Positions 37,277 through 47,244 are shown, numbered from the stretch's first letter. The stretch: DNA of 64,000 bases from Acidobacteriaceae bacterium KBS 89 (GCA_000381605.1 KB906754.1:1137147-1201146), one strand, 5' to 3'. Notes: a model not told the origin generated them from the sequence alone. A program made the numbers and translations.

Positions 37277-39094
37277 CTACGACGTGCGATCCTCCCAGTC
37301 TACCCACTCAACGGGATAGGCCGAGCGGTAGGCGGTTACCGCTTCACCGACGGTTGCGAAGAAGGTCTGCTCGCCGAAGCGGGTGAAGAGCCCAAATCGC
37401 TTCAGCTTGTCCTTGACTGGGTCCTTCATCTCAGCAAAACAGAACTCGATGCCGACGGTGTGCAGGGTATCGTCAAGCTCGGAGAGTGCATCGGCGGCGG
37501 TGACATCGACGCTGGTGACGGGCTCTGCCGCAACCACGAGCCAGCGGACCGGCGTCGGTGAACTGGCAACGGCATCCAGGACGCGTTCATGGAATAGCTC
37601 GGCGTTCGCGAAGAACAGCGGTGCATCCCAGCGGAACAACACGAGGCCAGGAATCAAGCGTGCCTCCGGATACCGGGTGATGTCGTGATAGCCCCTAACG
37701 CGGTCGACACGGCCGAGCACGGCCGAATGCGGGCGCCAGCCGTCCCAGAGGAACTCGACTACGGCAATCACGATCGCGATCGCAATGCCCGGGATGGCAC
37801 CGAACACGGCCACACCGGTGAAGCAGACCATCGAAAGCCAGAACTCCCACTGCTGGATTCGATAGATGCGGCGCAGGTCGGACACCTCGATCAAGCCGAT
37901 GGCCGCGGCGACGACGACCGCAGCCAGGGCAGTCTGCGGCAGATACTGAAGAAGGTTGGGTGCGAACACCAGTAGCAGCGCGATGGCGAGTGCACCGACA
38001 ACTCCAGTCAGTTGGGTCTTGGAACCGGCGGCCTCGGCTACGGGAGTGCGAGAGGAGCTGCTGCTGATGGGGAATCCCTGAAAGAAGGCTGTGGCGAGGT
38101 TGGCGATGCCGAGGCCGACCATCTCCTGGTTGGGATCGACAGCTGTACGCAGGCGCGCCGCATAGGTTCGGGAGAGCACGCTCGTGTCTGCGAAGGAGAC
38201 CAGTGCAACGGCAAGGCCACCGGTGAGAATCGGCATCAAGTCGGCGATGCCGACAAGGGGGAGGCGTAACTGGGGTAGTCCGCGCGGCAGGGGACCTAGC
38301 ACGGACACCCCGGCACTGGTTTCGAAGTGAAAGGCTGCGACGACGACAGTAGCGGCAACGACGGCGATCAAAATTCCCGGGATGCGTGGCCAGCGCTTCA
38401 GCAACAGGATGAGAGCGATCGTGCTGGCTCCGATGACGAGCGCCATGACGTTTGTGTCGCCTGCGACGACTTTTTCGATGATTCCCCACGCCTGGCGTAG
38501 CGGTCCTTTGGCTTTGACGGAGAAGCCGAATAGCTTCGGGATCTGGCTAAGGAGCACGGTCAGCGCGATGCCATTCATGTAGCCGTAACGGATTGGCTTC
38601 GAGAGCAAGTCGGTGATGAAGCCCAGTTGGGCCAGGCCGGCGGCGACGCATACGGTGCCGGAAACAATCGCCATCATTCCGGCAAGCGCGACGGCGCGTT
38701 GCGGCTCGCCTGCTGAGAGCGGCAGTACAACTGTGAGGATGACGGGCGCAAGCGCGGAGTCGGGGCCAAGGACGAGAATGCGGCTTGGACCAAACACAGC
38801 GTATGCGAGCAGCGGCACGATCGTTGCGTAGAGGCCGTTGATACCTGGAACGCCGGATGCCTCGGCATAGGCGATACCGACAGGCACGAGCATGGTCGTC
38901 ATGACGAGGCCGGCGACAAGATCTTGCCGCAGCCAAGGCAACTCATATCGGCGCAGGGTGTTAAGCCCGGGAAGCCAGCGCATCCAGCCGGTTTGATTCG
39001 CCAGCGTTGCACGCGGCGCGATGCGGCCTGGCTCGGTTGCAGGGGAAGGAAACGAGTTATTCACGGCTGCGCAAGCTGAGAGCGAACACGCCAC
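37277..39094 (-). CDS. SulP-family anion transporter with STAS domain
   Basis: The protein has 605 residues from a GTG at 39094 with a G-rich ribosome-binding site. The SLC26A/SulP core (about residues 45-430) starts with LVAGLVMTTMLVPVGIAYAE, the family signature, and has the GPDSALAPV and FADTSVLSRTYA segments. The N-terminal 40 residues are cytoplasmic. A STAS domain covers about residues 450-590 (DAPLFFANAELFHERVLDAV; VTSVDVTAADAL in place of the usual DSTG/DxTA). Members carry sulfate, bicarbonate, chloride or dicarboxylates; the substrate cannot be assigned. No carbonic anhydrase or sulfur gene is adjacent. Confidence 0.9.
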   Translation of the reverse strand: MACSLSACAAVNNSFPSPATEPGRIAPRATLANQTGWMRWLPGLNTLRRYELPWLRQDLVAGLVMTTMLVPVGIAYAEASGVPGINGLYATIVPLLAYAVFGPSRILVLGPDSALAPVILTVVLPLSAGEPQRAVALAGMMAIVSGTVCVAAGLAQLGFITDLLSKPIRYGYMNGIALTVLLSQIPKLFGFSVKAKGPLRQAWGIIEKVVAGDTNVMALVIGASTIALILLLKRWPRIPGILIAVVAATVVVAAFHFETSAGVSVLGPLPRGLPQLRLPLVGIADLMPILTGGLAVALVSFADTSVLSRTYAARLRTAVDPNQEMVGLGIANLATAFFQGFPISSSSSRTPVAEAAGSKTQLTGVVGALAIALLLVFAPNLLQYLPQTALAAVVVAAAIGLIEVSDLRRIYRIQQWEFWLSMVCFTGVAVFGAIPGIAIAIVIAVVEFLWDGWRPHSAVLGRVDRVRGYHDITRYPEARLIPGLVLFRWDAPLFFANAELFHERVLDAVASSPTPVRWLVVAAEPVTSVDVTAADALSELDDTLHTVGIEFCFAEMKDPVKDKLKRFGLFTRFGEQTFFATVGEAVTAYRSAYPVEWVDWEDRTS

Positions 39095-39302
39095 TCACCC
39101 CCCGCATAGAATAGGAACGCCGTGCCAACCCGGATACTAGCGAAAGTGATAGTTGGGCCGAAAAAAATCGTTGACCTTCAGCGGCTTAGGAACTATGCAC
39201 AACAGGGCGAGTCACTCATTGACCCCTGAGCGGGAAGCCTTGAGGTGTTATGGGTATCGGGAACTAATGCTGGCCACGAAATGTATACGTAGACGCGATC
39301 CA

Positions 39303-40685
39303 TTAAGTTGGGTTATAGCTTTTGAAGCCTGCACTGGTCATCCCGCGTTGCGCCTCCGGGTTTTTCATGAAGGTCTCCCATACGAAGGCGGTGCGCGCGT
39401 TTTCTGCCATGAGCATGGTGATGCCAGTGTCGATTCCGACGATGTCGGTGTCATACCACTTCTTCACTGGATTGAAGGCATCGACGAAGCCGTAACGGCT
39501 CCAGGCCTGGGGGTAACGGCTCCGGATGTTCTTGAGGACACGCATGGTGGCCTCGGGCAGAAACGGCAGTGAGCCTCCGGGGGCTGCGGGAACCACGGTT
39601 CCATCGATAGGGCCCATGGCCGGCGGGCCGCCCCAGATCACGTAGCCTTTGTCGGAGTCGGAGGCAGTGATGCCCCAGAGATCGTCGCTGTAATTGGGAA
39701 AGCTTTTGCTCAGTTCGATGCAGAAGCGCCGGTGAACTTCGGTGGCGGTAGCCGAGTTCAGAAAATAATCCGCGTACTTGTCGCGCTTGTGGCGGAAGTC
39801 GAACCAGGCCTGGGAGTACTGATGCACGAAGAGCGGCGCAAAGGAACCGATGTAACGCAGCCCGTCGTATTCGAACGTGGTCCGTTTCCATGCCAGCCAC
39901 GCTTCAGGCCGTAATGGGTGAGAGGTAGAGCCCATTCCGAGCAGATAGATCATCATCAGTTCGCTGTAGTAGTCCCACTTGTACGGCAGGAAGCCGAGCT
40001 CAGGCGTCCAGCCGTGGGGTAGCAGCGTGGTGTCTTCTGAGAGCCAGGTCCAGTCCACGCGGTCGAAGATTGCGTGTGCCAGGTCGACGATGTCGCGATC
40101 CTGAAAGTGCTGGCGGCAGGTAAGGATGCCACACAGCAATAGTGCGGTGTCGACGGAAGAGACTTCGGAGTCCCAGATTCTTTCGCCGGTATTGATGTCG
40201 GCGAAGTGATAGAAGAAACCGCGATGCGTTGGCAGCTTTCTCCAAAGAAATACGAGGGTTGAGATGACGCGGAGGCGCGCGTCCTGATGGGAGATGTAGC
40301 CGCGCTTTTCGGCGATGCAGATTGCGGTAAGGCCGAAGCCGGTGGACGCGATGCTGGCAACTACGCCTGTGTCGTTGATGTGGACGTTGCAGCGATCTTT
40401 GATCAATCCAGTCTGGGGATTGGCTTGTTCCCAGAAGAAGAGGAAACTGCTGCGCTCAAGATCGTCGAGAAACTTATCATCCTCAGGCGAGAGGGCGGTC
40501 GGCGGAGGGAGAGGAGTTGGTTCCTTCTGCCGCTTGATGGCCCGTTGCGCGGGTGCCTGTGCCCAAGCAGGAAGCGTCTTCCATTGAGCGAACGGCAGAG
40601 CCAGAGAGGCGCCAGCCATCTGGCGCAGCAGCCGGCGCCGGGAAGTCCGTTTCTCGATGCCATCTGCACCTTTATCCGTGCTCAT
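39303..40685 (-). CDS. Tat-exported glucoamylase-like glycoside hydrolase (GH144-like)
   Basis: The protein has 460 residues. The N-terminus carries a twin-arginine signal (SRRRLLRQMAGASLALPFAQ, about residues 15-34). The mature part is an (alpha/alpha)6-type catalytic domain matching the glucoamylase-like family now placed in GH144/GH162: FLDDLERSSFLFFWEQANPQ, GLIKDRCNVHINDTGVVASI, ASTGFGLTAICIAE, YDGLRYIGSFAPLFVHQYSQ, WGITASDSDKGYVIWGGPPA. Characterised relatives act on beta-1,2-glucans. The Asp and Glu residues in DDLWGITASD and near the YIGS motif are candidates for catalysis but I cannot assign them. It is transcribed alone; 39095-39302 and 40686-40833 are ordinary spacers. Confidence 0.85.
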   Translation of the reverse strand: MSTDKGADGIEKRTSRRRLLRQMAGASLALPFAQWKTLPAWAQAPAQRAIKRQKEPTPLPPPTALSPEDDKFLDDLERSSFLFFWEQANPQTGLIKDRCNVHINDTGVVASIASTGFGLTAICIAEKRGYISHQDARLRVISTLVFLWRKLPTHRGFFYHFADINTGERIWDSEVSSVDTALLLCGILTCRQHFQDRDIVDLAHAIFDRVDWTWLSEDTTLLPHGWTPELGFLPYKWDYYSELMMIYLLGMGSTSHPLRPEAWLAWKRTTFEYDGLRYIGSFAPLFVHQYSQAWFDFRHKRDKYADYFLNSATATEVHRRFCIELSKSFPNYSDDLWGITASDSDKGYVIWGGPPAMGPIDGTVVPAAPGGSLPFLPEATMRVLKNIRSRYPQAWSRYGFVDAFNPVKKWYDTDIVGIDTGITMLMAENARTAFVWETFMKNPEAQRGMTSAGFKSYNPT

Positions 40686-40833
40686 TCAGGCCATCCGCAT
40701 TCGTCCGGGAATTGTCCATGAAACTGATCAGGCGACACATGTATTGAATAATAGATGCACAAATGAGCCAGGAAGTGTCGTTCACAGGCAGCATGTATTC
40801 CAGGTTGCGCGTCCAAGTAATTATCGGTGCTGA

Positions 40834-41847
40834 ATGACGGCAAAGAGAGTTGTATGGACAATCGTCGCAGTGGCGGCAGCTGTGGGCCTTGGGTTGTTCC
40901 TGCGCACGAACCGGCTGAGATCGATCAACGTGCGGCAATCGATGCCGATTGAAGGAGCAGTGATCCAACGCGATGCAGACACAAAGAAACAGGTGCCGAT
41001 AGCAGATGTTGTGATCACAGCATCGGATGGCGTGGCGACCGCTACAACCCAGTCCGAAGCCTCGGGATACTTCAAGCTCGTGCTGCAAAAAAAAGTGTTG
41101 TCCGACACGCCCATTACGGTGAGTTTCCGGCATCCGTCTTACGAACCACTTGATATGAATGTGCAAACAGGAAGATTGGAGATTCAGAACGCGCTCTATG
41201 TCGCGGCAATGATTCCGATCCCTCCGAAGACCGCGGCTAAGCCTAACCGTCCGGAGGCGGTGGTGACCAACATCCGGGTGAGATATACGCTCAATTCGCG
41301 GACGGAGACGAATGTGGGCAGCGCGGTCAAGACCTTTCAGGTCGTGAATACGGGAAACGTGCCGTGCAATCATCAGACTCCATGTTCACCCGATGGGAAG
41401 TGGAAGGCTACTTCTGCTTCTGAATCACTGGATGCCGGAGCGGACAATACGTTCAGCAATGTGAGGGCCTCCTGCATTGCGGGGCCGTGCCCGTTTACGC
41501 GGATTGACTCAAGTGGATTTATCCATGGCGGACGCAACATCACCGTTTCGGCCCTCGACTGGTCGGACACAGCGACCTTCCTGATGGAGGCTGAGGTTAA
41601 TCACACGGCAATCAATTCCAATGTCCGGCAGTTGTACCCGGTGATCTTTGGCCGGGCGTTGAACTTTACGCTGCCTCCCACGCAGGAGGGTGTGAGTCTT
41701 GAGGCAGAGATCGACGGCTCTCCCATGGTATTTCCGCTGGGCCCCGCGCTCAATTTAAGCTGGGCCGCCTGCACTGTCCGGACTGATACGGAAAAAGAGA
41801 AGACCACAGTCTACAGCTGTGAACTTAAGCCGGGATATCGGTTCTGA
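40834..41847 (+). CDS. Membrane-anchored protein with a carboxypeptidase-regulatory-like domain
   Basis: The protein has 337 residues. A single N-terminal membrane helix (about residues 5-23, VVWTIVAVAAAVGLGLFL) is followed by a beta-sandwich of the CarboxypepD_reg type (GAVIQRDADTKKQVPIADVV, residues about 41-100, with SGYFKLVL). The remainder is beta-rich, with paired Cys (CNHQTPCSPDG; CIAGPCPF; CTVRTDTEKEKTTVYSC) that suggests disulfides outside the cytoplasm. I know no function. It is divergent from the GH144-like gene (148 bases between starts), so they share an upstream region. Confidence 0.65.
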   Translation: MTAKRVVWTIVAVAAAVGLGLFLRTNRLRSINVRQSMPIEGAVIQRDADTKKQVPIADVVITASDGVATATTQSEASGYFKLVLQKKVLSDTPITVSFRHPSYEPLDMNVQTGRLEIQNALYVAAMIPIPPKTAAKPNRPEAVVTNIRVRYTLNSRTETNVGSAVKTFQVVNTGNVPCNHQTPCSPDGKWKATSASESLDAGADNTFSNVRASCIAGPCPFTRIDSSGFIHGGRNITVSALDWSDTATFLMEAEVNHTAINSNVRQLYPVIFGRALNFTLPPTQEGVSLEAEIDGSPMVFPLGPALNLSWAACTVRTDTEKEKTTVYSCELKPGYRF

Positions 41848-42013
41848 TTCGCGACAAGCGTGAGTGCCACTCGAAATCCCATTTTTCCCGCAACTCATTG
41901 ATTTACTTAGAATTGCCTTTTTTGTCCCGATTCGTTGAGTGTGCAGTAATTGGTCCTTTTCCCGCTGAGGCTTGTACGGTAACATCGCCTGCAGCAAGCT
42001 GATCCAGAACCGC

Positions 42014-42901
42014 ATGGATATCTATTTGATTGACGGAACCTACGAACTGTTCCGCTATTATTTCGCCGTACCCTCCACTACCGATGCCAACGGTCAGGAA
42101 ATTGGCGCAGTACGTGGAGTCCTGACTTCCGTCTTGTCCATGGTCGAGCGCGGAGCAACTCATATCGGAGTCGCGACCGATCATGTTGTGGAGTCGTTTC
42201 GGAATGATCTGTATTCCGGTTACAAGACCAGCGAAGGTGTGCCTCAGGAGTTGCTCTCGCAGTTCCCGATTCTCGAGGAGGCACTGGAGGCGATGGGAGT
42301 AATGGTGTGGCCGATGGTCGAGTATGAGGCAGATGATGCGCTCGCCTCCGCCGCCGTTAAAGCATCGCAAGATGACAGTGTGAAGCAGGTCATCATTTGT
42401 ACGCCCGACAAAGATCTCAGTCAGTGCGTTGTCGGCACGCGAGTCGTTCAACTGGACCGACGGCGTGACATTCTGCGCGATGAAGCGGGGGTTGTAGCCA
42501 AATTCGGTGTAACTCCACAATCGATTCCGGACTACCTGGCTCTTGTCGGCGATAGTGCAGATGGCTTCCCCGGTCTGTCCGGATGGGGCGAAAAAGCTGC
42601 GGCTCTCACCTTATCTCAGTACCCGCACCTCGAAGACATTCCGAAGGATTGGAAAGCGTGGCACCCGTCAATGCGGAGGGCCCGCTTACTGTCCGAATCG
42701 CTGTTCAATGCCTGGAGCGACGCCCTGTTGTTTCGCACACTCGCGACCTTGCGACTGGATGTTCCCGTCTTTGATTCGATTCAGGATCTTCGTTGGACAG
42801 GGTCGCGCCCCAACTTTGAGGAATACTGCGATCGATTAAAGTTGCCCGATCTAGTGCGTCGCGCTGCGTTGGCAGGATCGGGTAAATCTCACGGCAGGTA
42901 G
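42014..42901 (+). CDS. Stand-alone 5'-3' exonuclease/flap endonuclease
   Basis: The protein has 295 residues. It corresponds to the N-terminal nuclease domain of DNA polymerase I without the polymerase. Metal-ligand acids are all visible: D7 (YLIDGTYELFRYYF), E105/D107/D108 (VEYEADDAL), D132/D134 (CTPDKDLSQ) and D180/D183 in the helix-hairpin-helix entry (LVGDSADGFPGLSGWGEKAA). Such proteins remove RNA primers or flaps; those outside polA often act redundantly. I start at 42014 (MDIYLIDG), which fits the family start. The gene is alone on its strand. Confidence 0.85.
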   Translation: MDIYLIDGTYELFRYYFAVPSTTDANGQEIGAVRGVLTSVLSMVERGATHIGVATDHVVESFRNDLYSGYKTSEGVPQELLSQFPILEEALEAMGVMVWPMVEYEADDALASAAVKASQDDSVKQVIICTPDKDLSQCVVGTRVVQLDRRRDILRDEAGVVAKFGVTPQSIPDYLALVGDSADGFPGLSGWGEKAAALTLSQYPHLEDIPKDWKAWHPSMRRARLLSESLFNAWSDALLFRTLATLRLDVPVFDSIQDLRWTGSRPNFEEYCDRLKLPDLVRRAALAGSGKSHGR

Positions 42902-43094
42902 GTCAATTTTGAGAGTCTCTCCAAAACCTTCCGGATTACTTTCGGGGGAAGGACTCGGGTTCGGCTTCGCTTTCTGTCAAAGGAAGCGACTACAACCTGT
43001 CGCCGACCTTGAGCTCCGTCGCGCCAACCGTATACTGTTTCGCGAGTTCAGAGGGGCTATATCTTTGAACTGTCGCTGCTCGCACTCGAATCGA

Positions 43095-44540
43095 CTAGGT
43101 GCGAACGTATTGTGATTCTCCGGGTGGCTGGTAACTGTCTGTGAGGTTCGGCGTTTCCAGCCTTTGATTTAGATGATGGCGGGAGTTAAGGCAAGCTTCG
43201 AGCATGCCCGTGGTCAGCAAGGTGCGCTGGACGGGGTAGGGCGTCTTGCGAGTTTGGTACATCTGATTGATCTTCGCAACGAGGCACGCCGAATACGTCT
43301 CGTTCGGGGCTGGGGGCATGAAGAACTGGGTCGAGACCAGATCCTGTCCCGCCACTCGTACGGCGACGTTGAAGTCCCTGATGGCACCGTTGAGCATGAG
43401 CAGGGTTGCCTTGGTTCCATCGGCGTATTCGATGCAATACGCAGAGGGATCTTTGACCAACTGTGGCAGGGCGCCATCGCCGACGAGGTCCTGATTGCGG
43501 CCGTCCAAGATGGTCAGGCCCAATGGCGTGTCGCTGCGTGAAAGCGCAGAGGTGAGGAGGTCCTTGGACCAGCGTCCTGCTTTTCCCGCTGCCCAGACGT
43601 CGTCGCCCTCAACCAACTGCACTGCTTTGACGCCGGTCTCGCCGCCTTTGCGTCGCTCGAGCATGCATTGCATGGCTTCGAGGGCGTCGAAATCCATGTC
43701 GTCCATGTTGCCCACACCCACCATCACGGCCTCCTGCACGCGTGCGCCGAGGGGTATATCCACGTCGGGTAAGCGCCATGTGACAGGCATCGACGATCCG
43801 GCCATAAGTGGAAATTTGAGGCGCTCGGAGGTCTGGACCATGCTCTGCGCTTCGGTAAAGCTGAAGGAGAGCTGCTTGTGGTTGAAATATGGAACGGCAT
43901 GTTGTTCGGCCTCGAAGACCTGTGCGCATTGCTGGAAGAAATCGTAGCGTGGCAGCAGGATTTGTCCACGGTCGTTGCTGGGGTAGGGGTAGTCGCTGCA
44001 CTGTTCGATGATGGTGAGGACGGCGTCGACAGCGATGCGGTCGCCGCCGCAGCGCAGAGCTTCGGGAATGTTGTGACAGAGACGGAAACCGAACTGCTGA
44101 GCTCGCGCGGGACTGAGATCACTCGTCAGTCCGTGCTCTTCGGAGGAAGGCGCCATGGGCTCCCAACGTTCATCGGGAATGGGCTTGGCGCCGTTAGGAG
44201 GCGGGGGTTTGGGAGCCGGTGGACGCCTTGCTTTTCCGGTGATCGCCAGTTGAAATTCGTTGGGGGCAGCAGTGGCTTTGCGAATGCGCTCGTCCACGTA
44301 GACAGAGACGACCTGTACGTTTGGCATGTGCCAGTCGCCCTCGTACGGATAGCCGACGAGGAAGCGGTCGGCGATGGTCTGTAGATTAGAACCGCGGCGA
44401 TAGGTGCTGCCAAGAATCGCGAGACGCAGTGGACGTTGTGTGGATGACGTCTGGCCGAAGACGGAGCGCAACAATGGAGGGTACGCCAGCATGGAGGATG
44501 ACAGCGCAGAATAGCCTACGAAACGGCGACGTGTGAGCAT
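43095..44540 (-). CDS. Tat-exported protein of unknown function, paralogue 2 of a tandem pair
   Basis: The protein has 481 residues with a Tat signal (LTRRRFVGYSALSSSMLAYP). Its start codon overlaps the stop of the upstream paralogue as TAATG, so translation is coupled. Shared features of the pair are a front domain with VDxRGEG/VYVDERI and IAVDAVLTIIEQ..YP, the SSMPVTWRLPDVDIPLGARV strand, a QCMLERRKGGETGVKAVQ motif, and a tail TPYPVQRTLLTTGMLEACLN. This copy has a proline-rich insert (about residues 105-125). The front resembles a Rossmann-like fold but I see no clear GxGxxG. The cysteines are few and I cannot name a catalytic residue. I do not recognise the family by function. Confidence 0.7.
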   Translation of the reverse strand: MLTRRRFVGYSALSSSMLAYPPLLRSVFGQTSSTQRPLRLAILGSTYRRGSNLQTIADRFLVGYPYEGDWHMPNVQVVSVYVDERIRKATAAPNEFQLAITGKARRPPAPKPPPPNGAKPIPDERWEPMAPSSEEHGLTSDLSPARAQQFGFRLCHNIPEALRCGGDRIAVDAVLTIIEQCSDYPYPSNDRGQILLPRYDFFQQCAQVFEAEQHAVPYFNHKQLSFSFTEAQSMVQTSERLKFPLMAGSSMPVTWRLPDVDIPLGARVQEAVMVGVGNMDDMDFDALEAMQCMLERRKGGETGVKAVQLVEGDDVWAAGKAGRWSKDLLTSALSRSDTPLGLTILDGRNQDLVGDGALPQLVKDPSAYCIEYADGTKATLLMLNGAIRDFNVAVRVAGQDLVSTQFFMPPAPNETYSACLVAKINQMYQTRKTPYPVQRTLLTTGMLEACLNSRHHLNQRLETPNLTDSYQPPGESQYVRT

Positions 44541-45752
44541 TAGCTCCTCCAGAAGGTGGACTTGGGGTTGGGCTGGTAGGTTACAGCCGCCAGGTTCGGG
44601 GTTTGCAGGCGCTCCCCCTTCTTATCACTGTCGATGCCGGCGATCAGCAGGCCGCTGGTAAGCAGGGTTCTCTCGATTGGATATTGTGCTTTGCCGGTGA
44701 GGAACATCTGTTCGGCGTTGTAGACCAGGGGGCTGAAGAAGCTCGCCAGTGTTGTGCGGCCGTCGGGCATGGGCAGATACATCTGGGTGGAGAAGGGTTT
44801 GGGCTGTCCGTCGATCGTCGCTGCGAAGGTGAAGTCGCGAACCATTCCGTTCATCAGGATCATGGTGCTGAGCAGGCCATCGCGATGCTGATACTGATAG
44901 GCAACCGGGTCGGGCACCATCGCTTTCATCTGTTCGATCTTTGGAAAGATGTCGGTGAAAGTTGGATCTCCAGGTCTCAGGGTGGAGCTACGGCTCACCG
45001 CGGTTTTGAACAATGCCTGGGACCAGACGCCGTCCTGATGGGCCTTCCAGAAAGCGGGACCGCGATAGGTTTGTAGCCACTCGACACCAGTCTCTCCGCC
45101 TTTGCGTCGTTTCCACCATGCACTGGATCGTTTCGAGCCCGTGAAAGTCGTAGCTTCCCATGCCACCATAGCCGACGGAGAGCGCCTCTTTGGTGGTGGC
45201 GCCGAGTGGGAACTCTACAGACGGAACTCTCCAGGTGACAGCGAGGCTTGAGCCGCCCTGAAGCGGAAAGTTCAGCTCGTGCGAGACATCGACCATCTTC
45301 TTTGACCAGTCCCAGTTCCACGAGAGCTCCTTATCGTTGAAGTAAGGAACTGAGCGGCCGCTGGCGCGGAATACTTTGGTGATTTGCTCGAAGAACTCGT
45401 AGTGCGGGCGCATCATGATGCCGTTCGCGCTGAGTGGATATACGCCGTGTTCCGCCACGACGACCACTCCATCGACCGCGAGCTTGGCGGTACCGAGGGT
45501 CAGGGCTTCTTCGATCGTGGGACAGATCTTCATTCCGGGATGCCGGGCCGCTCTCTCCTGGAAGAGATCACCTTCGCCTCGCTGATCGACATATAGCGAC
45601 ACCACATCCATCTCCGACTGGTGATAGGTGCCGTCCCATCCATAGCCGTCGAGGAGACGGTCCACGACGTGTTGGGGATGGAGATATTTCTTATATGAAG
45701 TGACCACCGCGGCGAGCCGCGGACGTTTGACTGGTGTCCCGTTGGGAGCCAT
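44540..45752 (-). pseudogene. Paralogue 1 of the tandem pair, single frameshift
   Basis: Residues 1-203 read from the ATG at 45752 (MAPNGTPVKRPRLAAVVTSY) in one frame; from about 45110 on the protein continues in another frame to 44540. At the break the sequence GTGGAAACGACGC needs one A fewer to give VERRKGGETGVEW, exactly the motif of paralogue 2 (LERRKGGETGV), so a one-base insertion is the only lesion in about 404 codons. No Tat signal is present, unlike the paralogue. It may be a recent mutation, an assembly error, or recoding; the slippery AAA is short for the last. Function unknown. Confidence 0.65.
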
Positions 45753-45987
45753 GACAATCCTTTACGATCGTAGTTTCGCGGTGATGATCTGCAATGGCGA
45801 AATCATACCTATCGAGGCCCCTTCTTATATAGGTCAAATGTCTTGCCTGGTCTTTGAGGGGCGGATGCTGATCCGCGGGAAGAGCCTTGACGGTCCTGTA
45901 TACTGCCCCGCAGATCGTCTCGCATCTGCAGCGCCTTGGATCGAAGTCGTTTCAGGCCTATGCACGCTTTAGCCCAGGAGAACCATA

Positions 45988-47244
45988 TTGCTGACCCGTC
46001 GCCGATTCCTCAGCTACAGCGCGCTTGCACCTGCCGTGCTGGAACCGCTGCTTTGGGGTCGAAGTTTGTCGCAAGGTTCAACAGCCGTTCAGACTGCCCC
46101 CAGTGTCTCCCCACGAGCATTGGAAGTTCATCGGCGCGCGTTTGTGTTTGATGCCCATGTGCATGCTTTGGACCGCGAGTTCTACAACGGCGGCAGCATG
46201 GGCGAGCGAAAGACGGACGGACAGTGGGATCTTGTGCGGGTGCGCGAAGGCGGGCAAGGCGCGTTCTTTCTCTCCGTGTACGTTCCGGAAGAGTATTACC
46301 CCAGCCGCTTCGAGACTAAGCAGACATTTCGGCGCGTCGATCACGCTCTCCGGCAACTGGAGGAGAATCGCAATTTGGTTGAGCTGGCCCTAACCGCGGA
46401 CGACGTCGAGCGCATCCGAGCGAAGGGCAAGATGGCGGCTGTGCTTGATATCGAAGGCAGCTACGATCTGGACGGGGACCTGGGTATCCTGCGCGACCTG
46501 TACAGCATGGGTCTCCGGGCGGCACAGCTTTCGGCGCACAACTGGAACCAGAGTTATTTGGACTCGTGCTGTTCTGCGCCGAGGTCGAACGGCCTGACGG
46601 CCCATGGCCGCGATGTGATTCGAGAGATGAATCGGCTGGGAATGATGATTAACGTCTCTCACTCGTCGGACGAGACTATCTCGCAGGTGATCGAGGTTAG
46701 CGAAGGTCCCGTGATCGCCACACATCATGGTCTGCGCAGTGTGAACAATATTCCGAGAAACATGCCGGATGCTCTGCTGAAGAAACTGGCGGCAAAAGGC
46801 GGTATCATCGGCTTCCAGATTGGAAGCGAGTTCGCCTATCCCAAGGAGTATGAGTGGCTGACGGCGGAACGAGGGAAGACATTCTTCGATACCTCGAGCG
46901 TTCCGGATCGTGTGAGAGGCAAGACGATCTATGAGGTAGACCAACTGGTTGCGCCACAATTCCCGATGCCGGGTGCTCGTGTGCCTGATTCGGTGATGAT
47001 GGCGGTCGACGACTGGGTGGCTGTGGTGGACAAGGCGATCCAGATGGTTGGGGAGGATCACGTGGCGCTTGGCACCGACTTCGACGGCGGACCTACCCTG
47101 GCTCGCGGCATGCGCGATGTTCGCGACCTTCCGATGATTACAGATGCCATGCTGCGGCGCGGTTACACGGAGGAGCGCATTGACAAGTTCTGGGGCGGCA
47201 ATCTTTTACGTTTCTTCCGGCAAGTCTGCCAGCAGCATACATGA
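45988..47244 (+). CDS. Tat-exported membrane-dipeptidase (M19) homologue
   Basis: The protein has 418 residues from a TTG at 45988 with AGGAG about 8 bases upstream. The Tat signal (LTRRRFLSYSALAPAVLEPL) closely resembles that of the divergent gene at 44540. The M19 TIM-barrel follows: AFVFDAHVHALD (metal-site H57 and H59; many M19 members have HxD here), VLDIEGSYDLDGDLGILRDL (bridging Glu), RAAQLSAHNWNQ, MMINVSHSSDETI (His), GPVIATHHGLRSV (His; usually SHS) and HVALGTDFDGG (Asp). Renal-dipeptidase homologues hydrolyse dipeptides, some D-amino-acyl, using two zinc ions. The changed metal motif may shift specificity. It is co-directional with the flavin oxidoreductase 96 bases downstream. Confidence 0.85.
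   Translation: MLTRRRFLSYSALAPAVLEPLLWGRSLSQGSTAVQTAPSVSPRALEVHRRAFVFDAHVHALDREFYNGGSMGERKTDGQWDLVRVREGGQGAFFLSVYVPEEYYPSRFETKQTFRRVDHALRQLEENRNLVELALTADDVERIRAKGKMAAVLDIEGSYDLDGDLGILRDLYSMGLRAAQLSAHNWNQSYLDSCCSAPRSNGLTAHGRDVIREMNRLGMMINVSHSSDETISQVIEVSEGPVIATHHGLRSVNNIPRNMPDALLKKLAAKGGIIGFQIGSEFAYPKEYEWLTAERGKTFFDTSSVPDRVRGKTIYEVDQLVAPQFPMPGARVPDSVMMAVDDWVAVVDKAIQMVGEDHVALGTDFDGGPTLARGMRDVRDLPMITDAMLRRGYTEERIDKFWGGNLLRFFRQVCQQHT

Noticed and set aside
44603..45076. Plus-strand reading of 157 codons
   Set aside because: It is opposite paralogue 1, whose minus-strand sequence matches paralogue 2 residue by residue.
45753..45987. Sigma-70 promoter in the divergent region
   Set aside because: TTGACG and TATACT occur near 45887-45905 but are only six bases apart, far from the normal 16-18 base spacing.
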